A model generated the notes under the pieces. The model searched no databases. It was not told the DNA's origin and saw nothing but the letters and a program-made list of their open reading frames with translations. From Pholiota molesta (lineage: Eukaryota > Basidiomycota > Agaricomycetes > Agaricales > Strophariaceae): DNA of 64,000 bases. The DNA lies in contig JACGCK010000063.1 in assembly GCA_014925825.1 (NCBI GenBank), positions 124,001-188,000 on the forward strand, read 5' to 3'. Numbering within the stretch: position 1 is the first letter of the stretch; each line of letters opens with the position of its first letter. Positions 23,952 through 36,200 of the stretch are shown here, piece after piece. Made by a program: the position numbers and the translations under genes.

Positions 23952-24637
23952 TGCGTTTCAATATACTACCCGTCAGAAATTTGGGGAATATAATCCCCAG
24001 AGCTCGGTTGAAGATGGTGGAAGGTGGTCAAGATAAAAATAGCCGCGTTTGCTGGTTATAGCCGTAGGTCACGCTGGTGTGACGCTCTATGGAAATTACT
24101 TCGTTCTTGTTGGGGTTCAGCTTAGGTGCTACGATTATTCAAATGAGTAATTGAAAGGCCAGGACTTCACAATTGCGGGTCAAAGAATTCAGAAAGTCCA
24201 ACCAAAGTTGAGAAACATAATAATGTGACAGCCACTCCTGTGACTAACACATGTAGGTGCCGGAATAATGTCGGAGATATCTGTAGCGCAAGTGTTGGCT
24301 TGGTGTTGGCCCTACTTACAGTCGATTGGAGTCCCCAGTATGAATGACCTAAGCTGAGGCTGTGAATGACTCACGCGCTCCTTCTGTATTTGGACCGGTG
24401 ACGTTTGTCGAATGTATCTGCATGAAAGTACAATTGAACGCCATGATATTATTTAAGCGCCCATATGGCGATACGCATTGCATGGCACGCCTGGTAATAC
24501 AAAGTCTGTTTCTGCAGCGCATAGTCGTTAGTACTGAACGAATTATCGATATCGGTGTGGTATCGGCGATTGGGTATAAATTTCAAAAAATACAAATACA
24601 AATACAAAAGTTACAAACGCCCATAGACAGTGTAGGT
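23952..24637. other. intergenic between two minus-strand genes
   Basis: Promoter of the MFS gene and 3' flank of the BTB gene. Includes one copy of the recurring motif AAGCGCCCAT (24455-24464). No gene seen. Confidence 0.5.
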
Positions 24638-25998
24638 TTATAGAATATGTATATGTGGAATATTGTTGAGGGCCCAGAGCGAAATAAGTGTCCAAGACAT
24701 GGCGCAAACGAGAAGTCTGGATCGACCGGAATATAACACGAGGGCATTCTTTTCAACACGATCCTTTTCATGGGATCCAACGAACGTGTTCGTTTGCCGA
24801 TAAAGCACCAGCGAGAGATGCGCGTGGTCGTCCGAATCGTTACTCACCGTGTCTTCCTTCCAATCTTCAAACTGCCCAGGAATGGGCAAAATCTCTCCCT
24901 CAACGATTTGGTCCTTTTGCGTGGCTACGTATAAAGATATCCGAAGTTAGTACCTGGAAAACAAAAAGGACGACATGGTTACATTACCAGGAACTACGGG
25001 TTTGCATCCTTCCAAGAATTGATCAAAATTGTACGCACGCCTGCGCTCCTCAAGGAGAGTTTCCCTGTCCGGGCTTTCCTCCCTTCGAGTTGGGACACTT
25101 CTTCTTACCCTTCGTAGGGAGGCCTAGAATAAGAGAAAGCATCGTTAGTGTTACTGTAATGTTTCATTCTCTGTGAAGGAACATCACCCGAGCATGCGCA
25201 CCTGAGCTTTGAAATTGGAAAAAGTCGAGATGAAGGAAGTGGCAGACAGCACGCAGGGCGTCGTCGTCGGTCACGTCGGAAGGAAGAGGGCTTTTTCCTC
25301 CGAGCCCTGTACGAGAACGAAGGTATTCACGCAAGCGATAGATGAGGAGCGAGGTTTCGCTTCCCAGATGATCAACTTCTTTATCCGTTGGACCCTCGTC
25401 TCGAGTAGCGAGCTCGATGTACAAGGGCACGAGATACTTTGCGTGAGCCTTATACATGAGGTAGATGCGAAGGCGTTCGACCGTGGTGAGTTCAAGAGAT
25501 TCTAACCCACGAATGGCACAATGTTGAACTTCGACGAACTCCTGCTCGCATGCCGTCTTCAAAATTGAAGTCCAGTCAGAAACAGACAAGTTGGTGTAGT
25601 TTGAATAAGAGCTAAATGAATGGATGAAGGCGATTACTTATTGATAGCAAGCGTCTGAGAACGGAGCACGTACGGATTATAGAAAATATACAGAAATTTG
25701 GCGAAGTCGGTCGGGCTGCTGTTTTTAATGACGATCGGCTTCGACTCGCTGGATCCGCTCCTCGCTGTGTTTGGGGAAACGGGTGTCTCGAAGAAAGCTC
25801 TGAATTTCGCGGAGTCCCTTTCGAAAAAAAAACTATGGACCCTGAATACGACATTGTCCACCTATGCCATGTCGATGGGTTGAGTGACGGTCGACAAAAT
25901 AATTTGTAGTGATCCAAGCTTACCAGAAGGTAGAGATCCCCGCCCGGCAAGAAGTACTCGGGGTGGTGGCTAGGTTGCTTGTTCGGACAATTGCTCAT
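24638..25998 (-). CDS. BTB/POZ domain protein
   Basis: Starts at 25998 with the conserved mushroom BTB opening HPEYFLPGGDLYLL, then across an intron VDNVVFRVHSFFFERDS, a GSSESKPIVI block and FAKFLYIFYNP. The next exon (25164-25580) carries the helical back half typical of the family (WTSILKTACEQEFVEVQ, IRGLESLELTTVERLRIY). BTB domains mediate dimerisation or cullin-3 adaptor contacts. Two further introns with excellent branch sites (CTAAC, TACTAAC) add a basic region (RRVRRSVPTRREESPDRETL) and an extension PIPGQFEDWKED, with a stop at 24638. A shorter form stopping at 25164 would result if the first of these introns is retained. The C-terminal extension is the least certain part. Confidence 0.75.
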
Positions 25999-26178
25999 CT
26001 TGGCGTTATAGAAAGTTCCTGAGTGATGGCAGCGGTCGCAAGGGAGCGATAAAACTGGGAGCGAGTCTGAAGGCGGTAGATGATAAAAACTCTATCGTTT
26101 TTAACCTTTTATCTGGCCCCTCGATGGTACCTTATCTGACTACTACGAGCGCCTATTCAAGCGATCAATGGGGATGTT

Positions 26179-26575
26179 CTACTCTTTCTGGAAACGGCGT
26201 GTATTGTTCTCCGCTTGTAGGTGTGTGCTAAACGTCGGCGAACCTTCCTGGATGCACGAACGACAGTGAGCCTCACAATTTAATCCCGCGGTTTGTGGCC
26301 ACGGACAATCGGCGCTGTCCTCTAAATGGCATGTTCCATACGCGCGGCCAAATCTCGACAGCCTTGAGGATGGGTCCAAGCTTTCCATGCGGCGCAACGT
26401 GCACGAGAAGGGGGCGTGAATAGAAATGCGCGATGAAAAAGGAAAGGAGGACAAGGCGGTAGCCGCGCCTCATGCCTGCTGATGCGCATCCCACGCGCTC
26501 AATCTGCCATGAGGGAAAGAGGCGTGGTCCCAAATCTTCCCAAATGATGTCGTTCTCCTAAAGATCCTCGCAGAA
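26179..26575 (-). pseudogene. unassigned coding-like fragment
   Basis: On the minus strand two overlapping frames look protein-like without forming one gene: ENDIIWEDLGPRLFPSWQIE leading to GPILKAVEIWPRVWN, and a Cys-rich tail (CHLEDSADCPW, EAHCRSCIQEG) in another frame. No start or domain is recognised. It could be a gene remnant or an exon group with slips; it lies just downstream of the DUF1479 gene. Confidence 0.25.
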
Positions 26576-26855
26576 GTCAAGCAACTACGAAGGCGCTATT
26601 GTGAGGACAGAAAATGAAATGAACATTGCCTGATTATAATTACTGGGAAGTCGTATTAAGCGCCCATGTACAACGCCAACGAGGTATGACTGGGGATCAG
26701 AGCAAATCTTAGCCTCAAGGCAAACACACGCGCATAACGTGCTTACACAAGGAAGCAAATTCTGTTTGTGGACTCTCGAAATAAGCCTGTATGCAAAATA
26801 GGAGGCGACTGACATCGAGCACGAGCAATATCGCCGAGGACTAATTATTTGATGT

Positions 26856-28757
26856 CTACACAAGCACTTGATTTACCTTCTCCACGAAGCCCGCGCCCAG
26901 TCCCTTGGTCTGGTCAGCCGCGAAGGCCTCCAACCCATACAACCGCCTTCCCTCGTCGGTATTTATGTCCGCTACTGAGCCACGTCCTATGAACTGTGAT
27001 TCGCCTTCGCCTCCAGGAAAGTCCCTGTATAAGGAGCTTGAAGTCAGCTGTTATCGACCTGAGAATTAGTGTTAAGAGACTCACGGAGGCGGCAGACCAG
27101 CGAGGAAGTTGATTCGTTGGTCTCGGAGGTAGCTCGCACTTTAATGAGGTCAAGAGATTTAATATCGTTAGATGGGTCAGAGTTGTGATAGCGACTTACT
27201 TGTGAACGGTGAGCGGGACAGCAGGAATGTACATCACGGACGAGTCGCCTGCTCCTGTATGCTGAGCTTCGACAGCATGAACGACATCACAATGCCCTAT
27301 GTATTCGACAAAAACATTAATGGGTCGATGAGCAAAATCTAATCATCTATGAGACCAACTCACAATAAACCTGATCTCCAGGCTCAACTCTAGGGATCGA
27401 CACCACTGTCCTGGCAAGCTTCAAATGCGGGTGTGTCTTCTCATTGAGCTCCTGTGTCTTTCCAATGCTGCTTCCAGGGAACGACGACGACTCGAGATCC
27501 GGGACCCAATCCTCAAATTTCAGAGATGAAGAAAGCGGATCTCGGGGACGGAAGAAAGGGCGCAGGAGGATGTAGGCTGAGGCGAGAGAGAGCATGGGGA
27601 GTACGCGCAGTGTACCCTCGCTCGGGCCTGTGCTGGACATAGCAGTCCAGCCTTGCCATGCTCGGAAGATAGAGCACGCATTTCTAGTTTAAGAAAATAA
27701 TCAGGGATGGGCGAATAGAGAACAAAGTAACGAGCACTGACGAGGTGTGGTACATATCTTGTCGTGCTCCAATACGAGGCGTCACGTCGAACGGGTCATG
27801 ATTCCTCCAATGATTTCCTCCTTTCAAAAGATTTGCAAACACTTTCTGCATGCCCTTGTCCTCCCACCGCTCGACGGAGCCTCCGTCTACGTGTGGGCCC
27901 AGAGTAAATTTGGCGTCGCCTGGCTGGCGAATGCGGAGGCGGTCGAAGTACGAAATGGGGGTGGCAAGGTTGGCTTCGGTGGAGGGGTCCGACTTATGCC
28001 AGAGGGAAAGCAGGAATTTCTGAGTATTCACTATGCTGGGGTGTGTACGGGCTTGGGTTTGAGATTTAGAATTGTAAATTTCGAATACTTGGACGTTGTC
28101 GGAGGGGAAGCCTGGATTAGAAGTTATGTTATTTTTTCGATGCCAATGATTAATATGATCAAGATTTTTTTTATACCTTTAACATGGTCTGCGTTGACTC
28201 TTGCGTAGTCCCTAATAGATTGCTTCCATTCTAGAGCTTTCTAATAAACACACGTTAGAAGAAATTAATGGTACTATACACGAAAACCTACCTCCTTGGG
28301 CACGCCACCTGTAACGATGACTGTACCTATCTTCTTGATAGTGTCGATCTTCTCTTGCGAGAGTCCCGCTACGAGCTCATCATAGCTAACCCGCGGAATG
28401 ATCTATGAGCAAGAGGCTCTTGAGTAGATGTCCCAAGACGACGCCAAAAGAACAACTACCCACCTCGGATCCCTTCGCTGCAACCTCTTCCACGGCAGGC
28501 TCCAAAGCCTCGAGCACTTCTCTCCAACTTTCGACGAGAGAGTCCTTCCAGAGTTCCTTCTTCAGATCGACAAAGCGATCAGGCAGAGTGTTATGCGCTT
28601 CATCAGTAAGAGAGGTAAAGATATCGGCAATAGAACCTTCGCTCTTCGCTGCTCTAGTTCCGGTAGCGGTGGCCGTCATCATTGTCCTCTTCGAGCTGTG
28701 TCGCAAGAGAGCAGATAATTTTCTAGTTGTGAGAGAAATGTTTGCGGGGAGCATCAT
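26856..28757 (-). CDS. DUF1479 family Fe(II)/2-oxoglutarate oxygenase
   Basis: Multi-exon minus-strand gene starting at 28757. After a Ser/Thr-rich N-terminus come DRFVDLKKELW, IPRVSYDELV and KKIGTVIVTGGVPKE. The core double-stranded beta-helix motifs are present: HxD in FTLGPHVDGGSVERW (iron ligands His and Asp) and a distal His in CDVVHAVEAQHTG. Between them lies the family block CSIFRAWQGWTAMSSTGPSEG, and the tail has GGEGESQFIGRGS. DUF1479 (YbiU-like) proteins are soluble dioxygenase-fold enzymes of uncertain substrate. The last exon can be read to a stop at 26856; a further splice at the GAG-AAG/GTAAAT site is possible. No disabling changes seen. Confidence 0.85.
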
Positions 28758-29032
28758 GGCCTAGAATTCACCCCAAACCGCCTCGGTCTATGTTATATGT
28801 AGCAGCAGGATAGATAGTCATCTGACATGAGCGTCGTCAAAATGAAAGGTATGAAATGTTGAAATGATAAGGTATCGGATGAGAAGAAAAGAGTGTCGTG
28901 TGATCAATTCTTGGCGCTTACCGAGGCTTACTGGTTCAAGATAAGATCCGAGGTTTCTCCGAAGCCATATTAAGTAGATATCATACTTACTGAATCATCA
29001 TCAAGTAATGACCGAGGTGGAACAAAACCACG

Positions 29033-30534
29033 CTACTTCGCAAGGTACTTATAATGATTGTAACCTAATATACCCATCTTCTGTGATGTTATATAAGGAA
29101 CATAGAGATTCTTCTCGAAAAAGACATCACAGAAGCCATGTCGTCGGCCGAGAGCAACATTGAACAAATGAACTGGATACAGGATTTCCTCTGCTCTCTT
29201 GTTCAACCGTTTGGTGATATAGCGCTTGTTAAGGCAGCACATATGGCATGGTGAGGGTAATCGCCTGCGTGAATACGAGAGCTGAATGAAGGTAATCCAA
29301 GGAAAGCTTAACGCCCTCTCAACGATGTTTTCTGGAGGTATTGTTAGAGGCGGTGGAATTGAAAGGCCAAAATCCAGCTTACTATCTCAGAATTTTGGCG
29401 TTGCTTTTTATCTCTGATACATTCAGTGTCAAAATAGGAGTATGAAGCTTCGTGCAAGCAGATAGACAGATCATGTCGTCGTATGCAAAAGAATTTGGAC
29501 CTCGGAATGTCAGCATGTTCAATTCCTTGAACGAAACCAGATTTCCCTTATGCAAAGGGAGAACTGTGCTGTAGAGCTCACGCGAGAGCTCCTTCGCCTC
29601 TTGTATGGCTGCTTCCTCGGTAGCACTGTCTTGAGGTAGTCGAGAAGAGAGGAGGTTACATCTTCGACGACCAAATTTTTGGTATAGATCGACGCTGATG
29701 CTAGTTCCCCCCAGAGATGCTTCTGGCCTGCAGCATGCATATTACCATTCTTTCAGGAGACATCGAGCGACGTCGATTGTCGAAAATGGAGGCAGTTTAA
29801 TGGAGTCAAGTCGGAGAGAATGTCCATCCAGCCGAAGATGCTGGAACTGCAAGCAATATTTACGGGGCATATCCTGTACGAATTCGTGCAGAACATGCTG
29901 GACGGGAGTCCAAGGAGCAGCGGAAGTGATAACCCCATTTATCCAGGGGGCCGCCATTCTTGAGTATGGTGCGTAGCTGAAGCTGAAGATCTGCAGCACA
30001 AGGTATAGACAGGTTGAGACCGCCAATGTCGACGCTTCGGAGGTTCTTGAACGACAGAGAGGTATCATGCCAGGAACTCGCCAGCGATAGGGCGTATCAG
30101 AGAATCCAATACGGAGCTCTTCAAGGTGAGGGAGATCTAAAAGTCCATCCACGATCGAGTCGAAGACATCAAGGCTGCAAGTATTCCAACTTTGCACGAA
30201 TGAGCAATATATCATTGATACGGACGAAGAATTCGGCTTACTGGGCAGCCCGAACGTTTCGTAAAGATTATATCGCCTTTCCCAGTGAGCTTCCTAGTGG
30301 AACGTGGTCCGTCGCAGTATTAAATTGGGGGTAATTCACAACCGCAGGCGGGTAATCATGGTTGACGTGAAACTTGACCTCGGAGAAGAGAAGAGGATCT
30401 GCAGCAAATTTGAAGCGCTTGCATACGAGGCGTATTTGTGAAAAATTGGGCTTGGAACAAGTTCGAACATCTTGATGCGTCGAGATACAGATTAATACAA
30501 GGCTATACGCAGTTATCTATACAATCTACTGAGT
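29033..30534 (-). pseudogene. decayed F-box/LRR protein gene
   Basis: Reading the minus strand from about 30534 gives VCKRFKFAADPLLFSEVKF, the block that normally follows an F-box, but no upstream F-box with a start codon. It then meets an in-frame stop near 30272. SLRNVRAA follows, then a good intron (GTAAGC..TTGCAG), DLPHLEELRIGFSDTPYRW, and a frame change near 30060 to SFKNLRSVDIGGLNL. Another frame change leads to HLRLDGHSLRLDSIKLPPFS, a further shift near 29640 to a Glu-rich helix and FKELNMLTFRGPNSFAYDD, and a final stretch ending at 29033. The leucine-rich pattern fits F-box/LRR proteins expanded in mushrooms. Loss of start plus several breaks argues for a pseudogene. Confidence 0.6.
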
Positions 30535-31328
30535 GGTTCGTAATGATCAATTTGCCAGATGCGCAGGTATAGTGTGACCAGCGTCCGTTTGCCAGGTGAT
30601 TGCCAGTTTTGTGATGCAACTGACTCTTCTGTGCAAAAAAGGACCTGTGCACACCCAGCGTGGATTCCGTGGGTTATGGCTACAGATTATGTGGGATGCC
30701 CCCCAAGTAAAGATGGTTTTTGAGCCGCCAAGCAGCCTCCTGACGCACACGTCGTCTGGCGAAGCATTGGTCAGGGAACAAGTTGCGTGTTGAAATTGAT
30801 GCAGAAGTGCGCGGGAGTATCCGACGGCAGTTCCCGTCGCCATTCGCCAGCGCTCTCGTCCACTCGTCAGGCAGGGCCGGCGCTCTACATCTCCATCAAT
30901 ATATCGATTGTGCCCTCACAAGCGCGTTTTATTTGCTGCAAATTTTCAGTACGATTAGGTATGCACGAACAGCCCGAAGAAAACATCAAGGCTACAGTCC
31001 CCGACGACGCGGCCACTGACCGCACTCGAGCTCTCAATTTTTGCATGATATTTTCAAAATGTACAAATTCGAACATTGTTCTCTCAGAAGAATCTTAACA
31101 ACTTGAACGAGATATTTTTATGGGGACGAACTTGAAACGGCGGGCCACCGTATAAGTAGATGGTGGAAATAAGCGCCCATCTCTTCGGTTCTCGGTAACA
31201 TTCATCACCTCAATAGCGCAATTGCCGCGTAGCCCAATCGGTCAAATAAGCCTCCTCAACATTTGCTGCGATATGTGTGGAGCCAATTGCCAATGAAAAA
31301 AATCATTAATTTTCTTAATGTAAACTGT
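30535..31328. other. intergenic
   Basis: No supported gene. Contains one copy of the recurring motif AAGCGCCCAT (31171-31180) shortly downstream of the ankyrin gene's stop. Confidence 0.5.
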
Positions 31329-33210
31329 TTAATCGTCCTCAGTATCCTCATCTTCGTCATACATTTCAACATTATCATCCTCATCATAAGGTCCCCTCGC
31401 AACCCGTGGGTCTATGCCCAGCTTATATCTGACGAGCCCAAATGCCAGATCGTTCGCACATCTGGGCATGTTCACGAACCCGCCGTCATCGCCAACTTCC
31501 TCCGGGTTGTCCCACAAATCGTCAAATGAGCCATCTCCAAGAATGGACTGTCCCTTCGCTGTATCGATGATTGCATCCAGAGCGTATTCTACCCGGCCGC
31601 CTTTATCGATGTAGAAGCTGACATATCTGGGTTCGGTGGCAAGAGCCTGTGCAAGAACACGAGCGGGAGTGGGGATCCCGTTCACTGCATTCCTGAGGAC
31701 ATGTGTGGTAGCTAAGAACATGGAGCGATACCCCTCATAGAATGACTTGTACATCTGCTGCCGTAATGCGAGCGGAAGATAGTCGGTATTCAGAGTGGGG
31801 ATTTCGTGTACAGACAGCGGCTTGTAGGCCTTGAAGTAATCCAAGTCCATCCCCATGCTGTCATATTCCACCACCGAGGTGGCTAGACACAATCACCAAA
31901 TATGATTAATAGATTTGATATGGAGAAAATCTTGGGGAAAACGCACTTTCAAGACGGAATCTCATGCGTGGGGAAAGCCATTGATCCGTGCATGAGCCAC
32001 AGGTGCATCCAAGCCGGCGCTTAACGATATACTCCCCTTCTAACTCAGAAATGAGCGGCATCCCCAGCGCCCTCTTCAGAAGGTACTCGCACGAAAGTGT
32101 CTCCGGCGCATACCCATCCCATACGCCCAATACAGTCTCCATGAATTCTCGATTCTGCCGCATCGTATCCTGCAACTTCTCCAATGGCGTCATGTGTTCC
32201 TTGTTTGACACGTTCCGCAAATCATCTGCCACGCCAAGGTCGATCAGGGCCCGCAGGGCAGGCAAGTTTGGCACACCGGCAGCGACATAAAGGGGCGTAA
32301 AGCCCGCGTTATCTGGCTGGTGAATTTTCGCTGGGTCCGACGCATGCGCAGCGGCGAGGATCGCAGCGATCTCGGCTGTCTTATTATTCGCGATGGCCGA
32401 GTGCACTGGATATTCGCGCTGCATGTCCTCGGGACTGAGCTCAGGTGCGTCTGCATACTCGTTGCCCAGTCGTTCTGGGTCGCTTTCGATCGGGAGTTGG
32501 TGCGATGGGTGGTCTGGGTTAGGAGAATAACCGAAAAACGAGGTGCGTCCAATGCGTCGGAAACCGTTCTGTGGTATTCGTTCATGTTAGGAACTGGTCA
32601 GTCGACAGTGATACTCTACTCACCTTGCGAAAAAATGCAATGACCCCTTCTATCTTTGCTTCCCAGCTAGTCCTAGTATCGGACTCGTCTCTGGAAGGTG
32701 TGGGCCAGCAGAAAACGTTTGAATCCCATTGCACAATCGATGATTGGAAAAATTGTTGTAGGACCAACGATCCGACCCCACGTCTGCGGAACTGATTTAC
32801 ACCTCATTACACGGCCTAAAAAAACCAATAGTGAGAAGCCCTACCTGTTCCTTCACAGTCAGATCTTCAATATATACAATTTCTCCAACACTCAACTCCG
32901 TGCCCCAACACCCCGAACCACTCCTGTATCCGCCGTCTATAAGCCAAGGGCGAATAATGCTCCGTGCGTCGAAAAGCGTTGTGGCGAACTCCATCATTTC
33001 CTGGCTCTCGTCATCCATCGTCTCCAAGAAGTCGCTGTTGTCCTTGAAAGTGTATCGACGTTCCACCTTGAGGCCACGTATTTTGGCGATTTCTCCGTGC
33101 TTTGGGTGCTGTGCGACCCCATAGAAATGGTGAAAGCGACTCGTGTATCCGTAGCCTGCCGCGTTGAATGTAACAGTGCATTCTGCAATGTTGAATGGTA
33201 TGTCGGCCAT
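31329..33210 (-). CDS. GNAT-like domain fused to ankyrin repeats
   Basis: Starts at 33210 (ACCATGG context, MADIPFNIAECTVTF) and ends at 31329 in an acidic tail. The first 200 or so residues alternate like an acetyltransferase fold and include, across a splice, FRRRGVGSLVLQQFF. This fits the acetyl-CoA-binding R/Q-x-x-G-x-G/A motif of GNAT enzymes and is followed by NGFRRIGRTSFFGYSP, a common GNAT C-terminal step. Then come ankyrin-type helices: PVHSAIANNKTAEIAAILAAA, DNAGFTPLYVAAGVPNLPAL and MTPLEKLQDTM. The distal part has a CTCGSCTDQWLSPRMRF cysteine motif and ends with a Glu/Asp run. It may modify a partner recruited by the ankyrin repeats; function unknown. The upstream in-frame Met at 33300 is not preferred because its Kozak context is poor. 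Intact. Confidence 0.7.
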
Positions 33211-36200
33211 GGTTGGGAGTTGTCGTGTGGTTTTGCTGACTCTAGATGACAAGCGTAGTGATAGTGGTGCAAATCGAAGTCTCAGAGAACAAAGCTGCAC
33301 TGTGAGTCACTTTGTCTGGTCACACACACACTAGCGCCAAGAATGAAGCACCACCCCACCCGGATGTACCGTTATGTATGCACGATTATTTCATATACGC
33401 TGGAAACTGTTAATGGGAGGTTCAATGTCAGTATATTATCTGATCAAGCAGTTTTTCGGCCTGCGTTACGAAAATTGCTTGAAAATTGCAATAAATTCGC
33501 GACCGTGACTGAACTGAACTGTATAAATTTGTTACCCTCTTCGAGCTCGGCAGATATTCCTACTGTTCACGGAGTAATCGGAGCTTTCCTTAAGCACTGG
33601 CATTGATTCAGTGCTTCGTCGGAGGGTGCTAGTAATGAAATGGAACTCTTAGTCATTTTGGGCGTTTAATTAAGCGAATTAGCGCCCATCAGAAGTGGTA
33701 TCACCAACAGCCGCGAATTATTGAGAAATGAATGATACCAGTGCACCGGTTACCAATGAATTAACCTCCGGGAGAAAATTCATTACACAGCTGGCTCCCG
33801 AAAGTCTACCTTATTCCTTTAATACTAGACCACTACTCAAACGCGGTAGCCCACCACTGCTTTCCAATTGCCTCCGCTCCGATCCCATGGTCGCCGAAAG
33901 TCATAACTAGATTTCGGATTTATCCCACCGTGACTATCGTGTATGCCAACTCGAACTCCAACTACTTACTCAGAGTCCAGACATGCAGTGCGGTGCTGAC
34001 GAGCGGATCAGCGCTTAGCGGCTATGTATAACAGTCTGGCTATAAACTGATTTGCCAGTCAAGTAAGTACAATTAGCCGGAACTCGACTAATAATTATAC
34101 TGAGTTTCCGATATTCAGCTGCGAGGCAACTGGTCTCGTTTACAGTACTGGGAATCTGGGGCGGATTCTTCGATTTCGTTGATATGTAGCCCCAAAATAA
34201 CTTCAATCTTTTTGCCTTTGCATGATTGCATCATCTATGGTGGCGGTGCGACAGGCTTGCATAACTTGTCAATTATATATATAGCTCGAAAATCAGCTAC
34301 TACATATGTACACGGAGGATGCTTCTGTAAAGATCCGGGCTTGGGAGACCGAGTTCATCATAAACTCATACTCACAGTACTTACTCATCTTCCAATCATT
34401 CAAGGTACCTCAAACCCACAGCCCGAAGTTGGCTCCGTGAAGTCCTATTACTTCGCACGCAAATACTAGAAATTTAATGACATTTTTGATATGATAAACT
34501 CAACGACGTGAGCTCCTTATGTCATACTTGATAAGTATCCGGGCCTGTAGATCCTTCGGCATGCGCTCAGGCACGCACCAGCGCTTATTATTAAGTACTT
34601 AGATCTTAGATCTGTTGAAGCTGTCAGCAGTGTGATCGGATTGGCGTGAGTTATTCCATCAACAGTGAATAATGTACCCCGGGATCCACGGTAGGTAGGC
34701 GGTATTATGTTTACCGATGTTTTTATGGGGGACTTCTGTTCAGAAGCTCAGCGCGGAAGACAACTAGAGATTCATACAGATCTGATTCCTAATTTTTGTT
34801 CCCGAGCAGGGCCGTGATGCTTTACTTTGCCTTCTAATATCCGAATATCAATGTTTGAACAATTCGTCAATCACCGCTAACACTGAAAAAACCGCGGTCG
34901 AGAAGCTCGATGACTTGAAGTGAAGCGCCCTGAGAAATAAGTGATTGGTAATGCATAGATTCTACTTTTGGCAGCCACACAACTTGTGCGAAGTAAATAT
35001 GCCGGATTTAATAAGATATGTAGGTTCCGGAAGGTTATGGAAAGTGCAGAGAATCTCATTGGGGTAAGATACTAATACCTCCAATGTTTTCCTGGTATGA
35101 TGATACCATCCGTCGTAGTAGATGCAATGAGAGAAGAAGCCCGCATACTTGATGAGGTTGGTGTGCTAATTGAGCCAAATTTAAGTTTATCTCTGCCAGT
35201 GCCGTTCCTGTCATATGTTCTGTCATACTTAGGCAACTGTTATGATGCCGAAGATGACTTGATCTTTTGCACCAACATCCGATGATAGGAATACTTTTCT
35301 CTTTGACAGAATACTGCCTCTGACTGAGACACCCATGGAGATTAGAGATGTTCTGATCCTGAACTGAAGGGTGTATGGGCATATAACTGGCAGGTCATAG
35401 CTTAAATTTCCACAGTTCCATTTTAAAAATCCACATTGGCGTTTAGAATAGCATTATCCTTGCGAATTATCCTTGCGACCCAATTTCTTCACAGGTACTT
35501 TGATACAAGTATCAGGAATGCGGGTAGTAAGTGAGTTTAACTGAATGCAAACGCTTCAAGCTCGAGTTTAACTCCGAGTCTCCGTCTGATGCGAAAATTA
35601 TCAGGCTCGCCCAGCCATCGATCCCAGGATTCAAAGGTGTGCACAAAATTTCAATTCCTCGAGAAAATTACATACGATGCTATCGCAGCTTACCATTAGA
35701 GCGAAGACATCCGTTATCTTCAAAAATGCGTTGATGGCGGCACATTGGTGTACAAGATATTGCCGTTATAACTTGGGTTGATGGATTAGTCTCATTTTCC
35801 AACGCGTTTCCAGGAGCTGTTATAAGTTCTTGACAGGGTTGTTTAAAAGTAAGCAATTTCGGGATGCTCGGAGAGGTTCGAGGCGGGCACAATGAAGTGC
35901 CATCAACACTGCTAAATTCGGGCGCCCAGATTTGTATGCCCTTAACCTTCTGTTCATTTTGATTTTAGAGATAATTCTCTCAAATATAGTCGCAGGCTTG
36001 TGCTTAATGGATCTGATGGGTTACTCTGCAATTAGAGCGTCATAGTACACATTTTCTTGAATGCAAATCCAATCAGTCAGCCGTCGCGTGAGTGGGCGCT
36101 TAAAAGCTGATTTCCCCTTTACCTGGGTATATCCGCTCACGCCAGTCCATTTTTTGCTCTTAATCAAAGCAGCTTCGGAAGAGCAATCAAGCTTTTCCAT

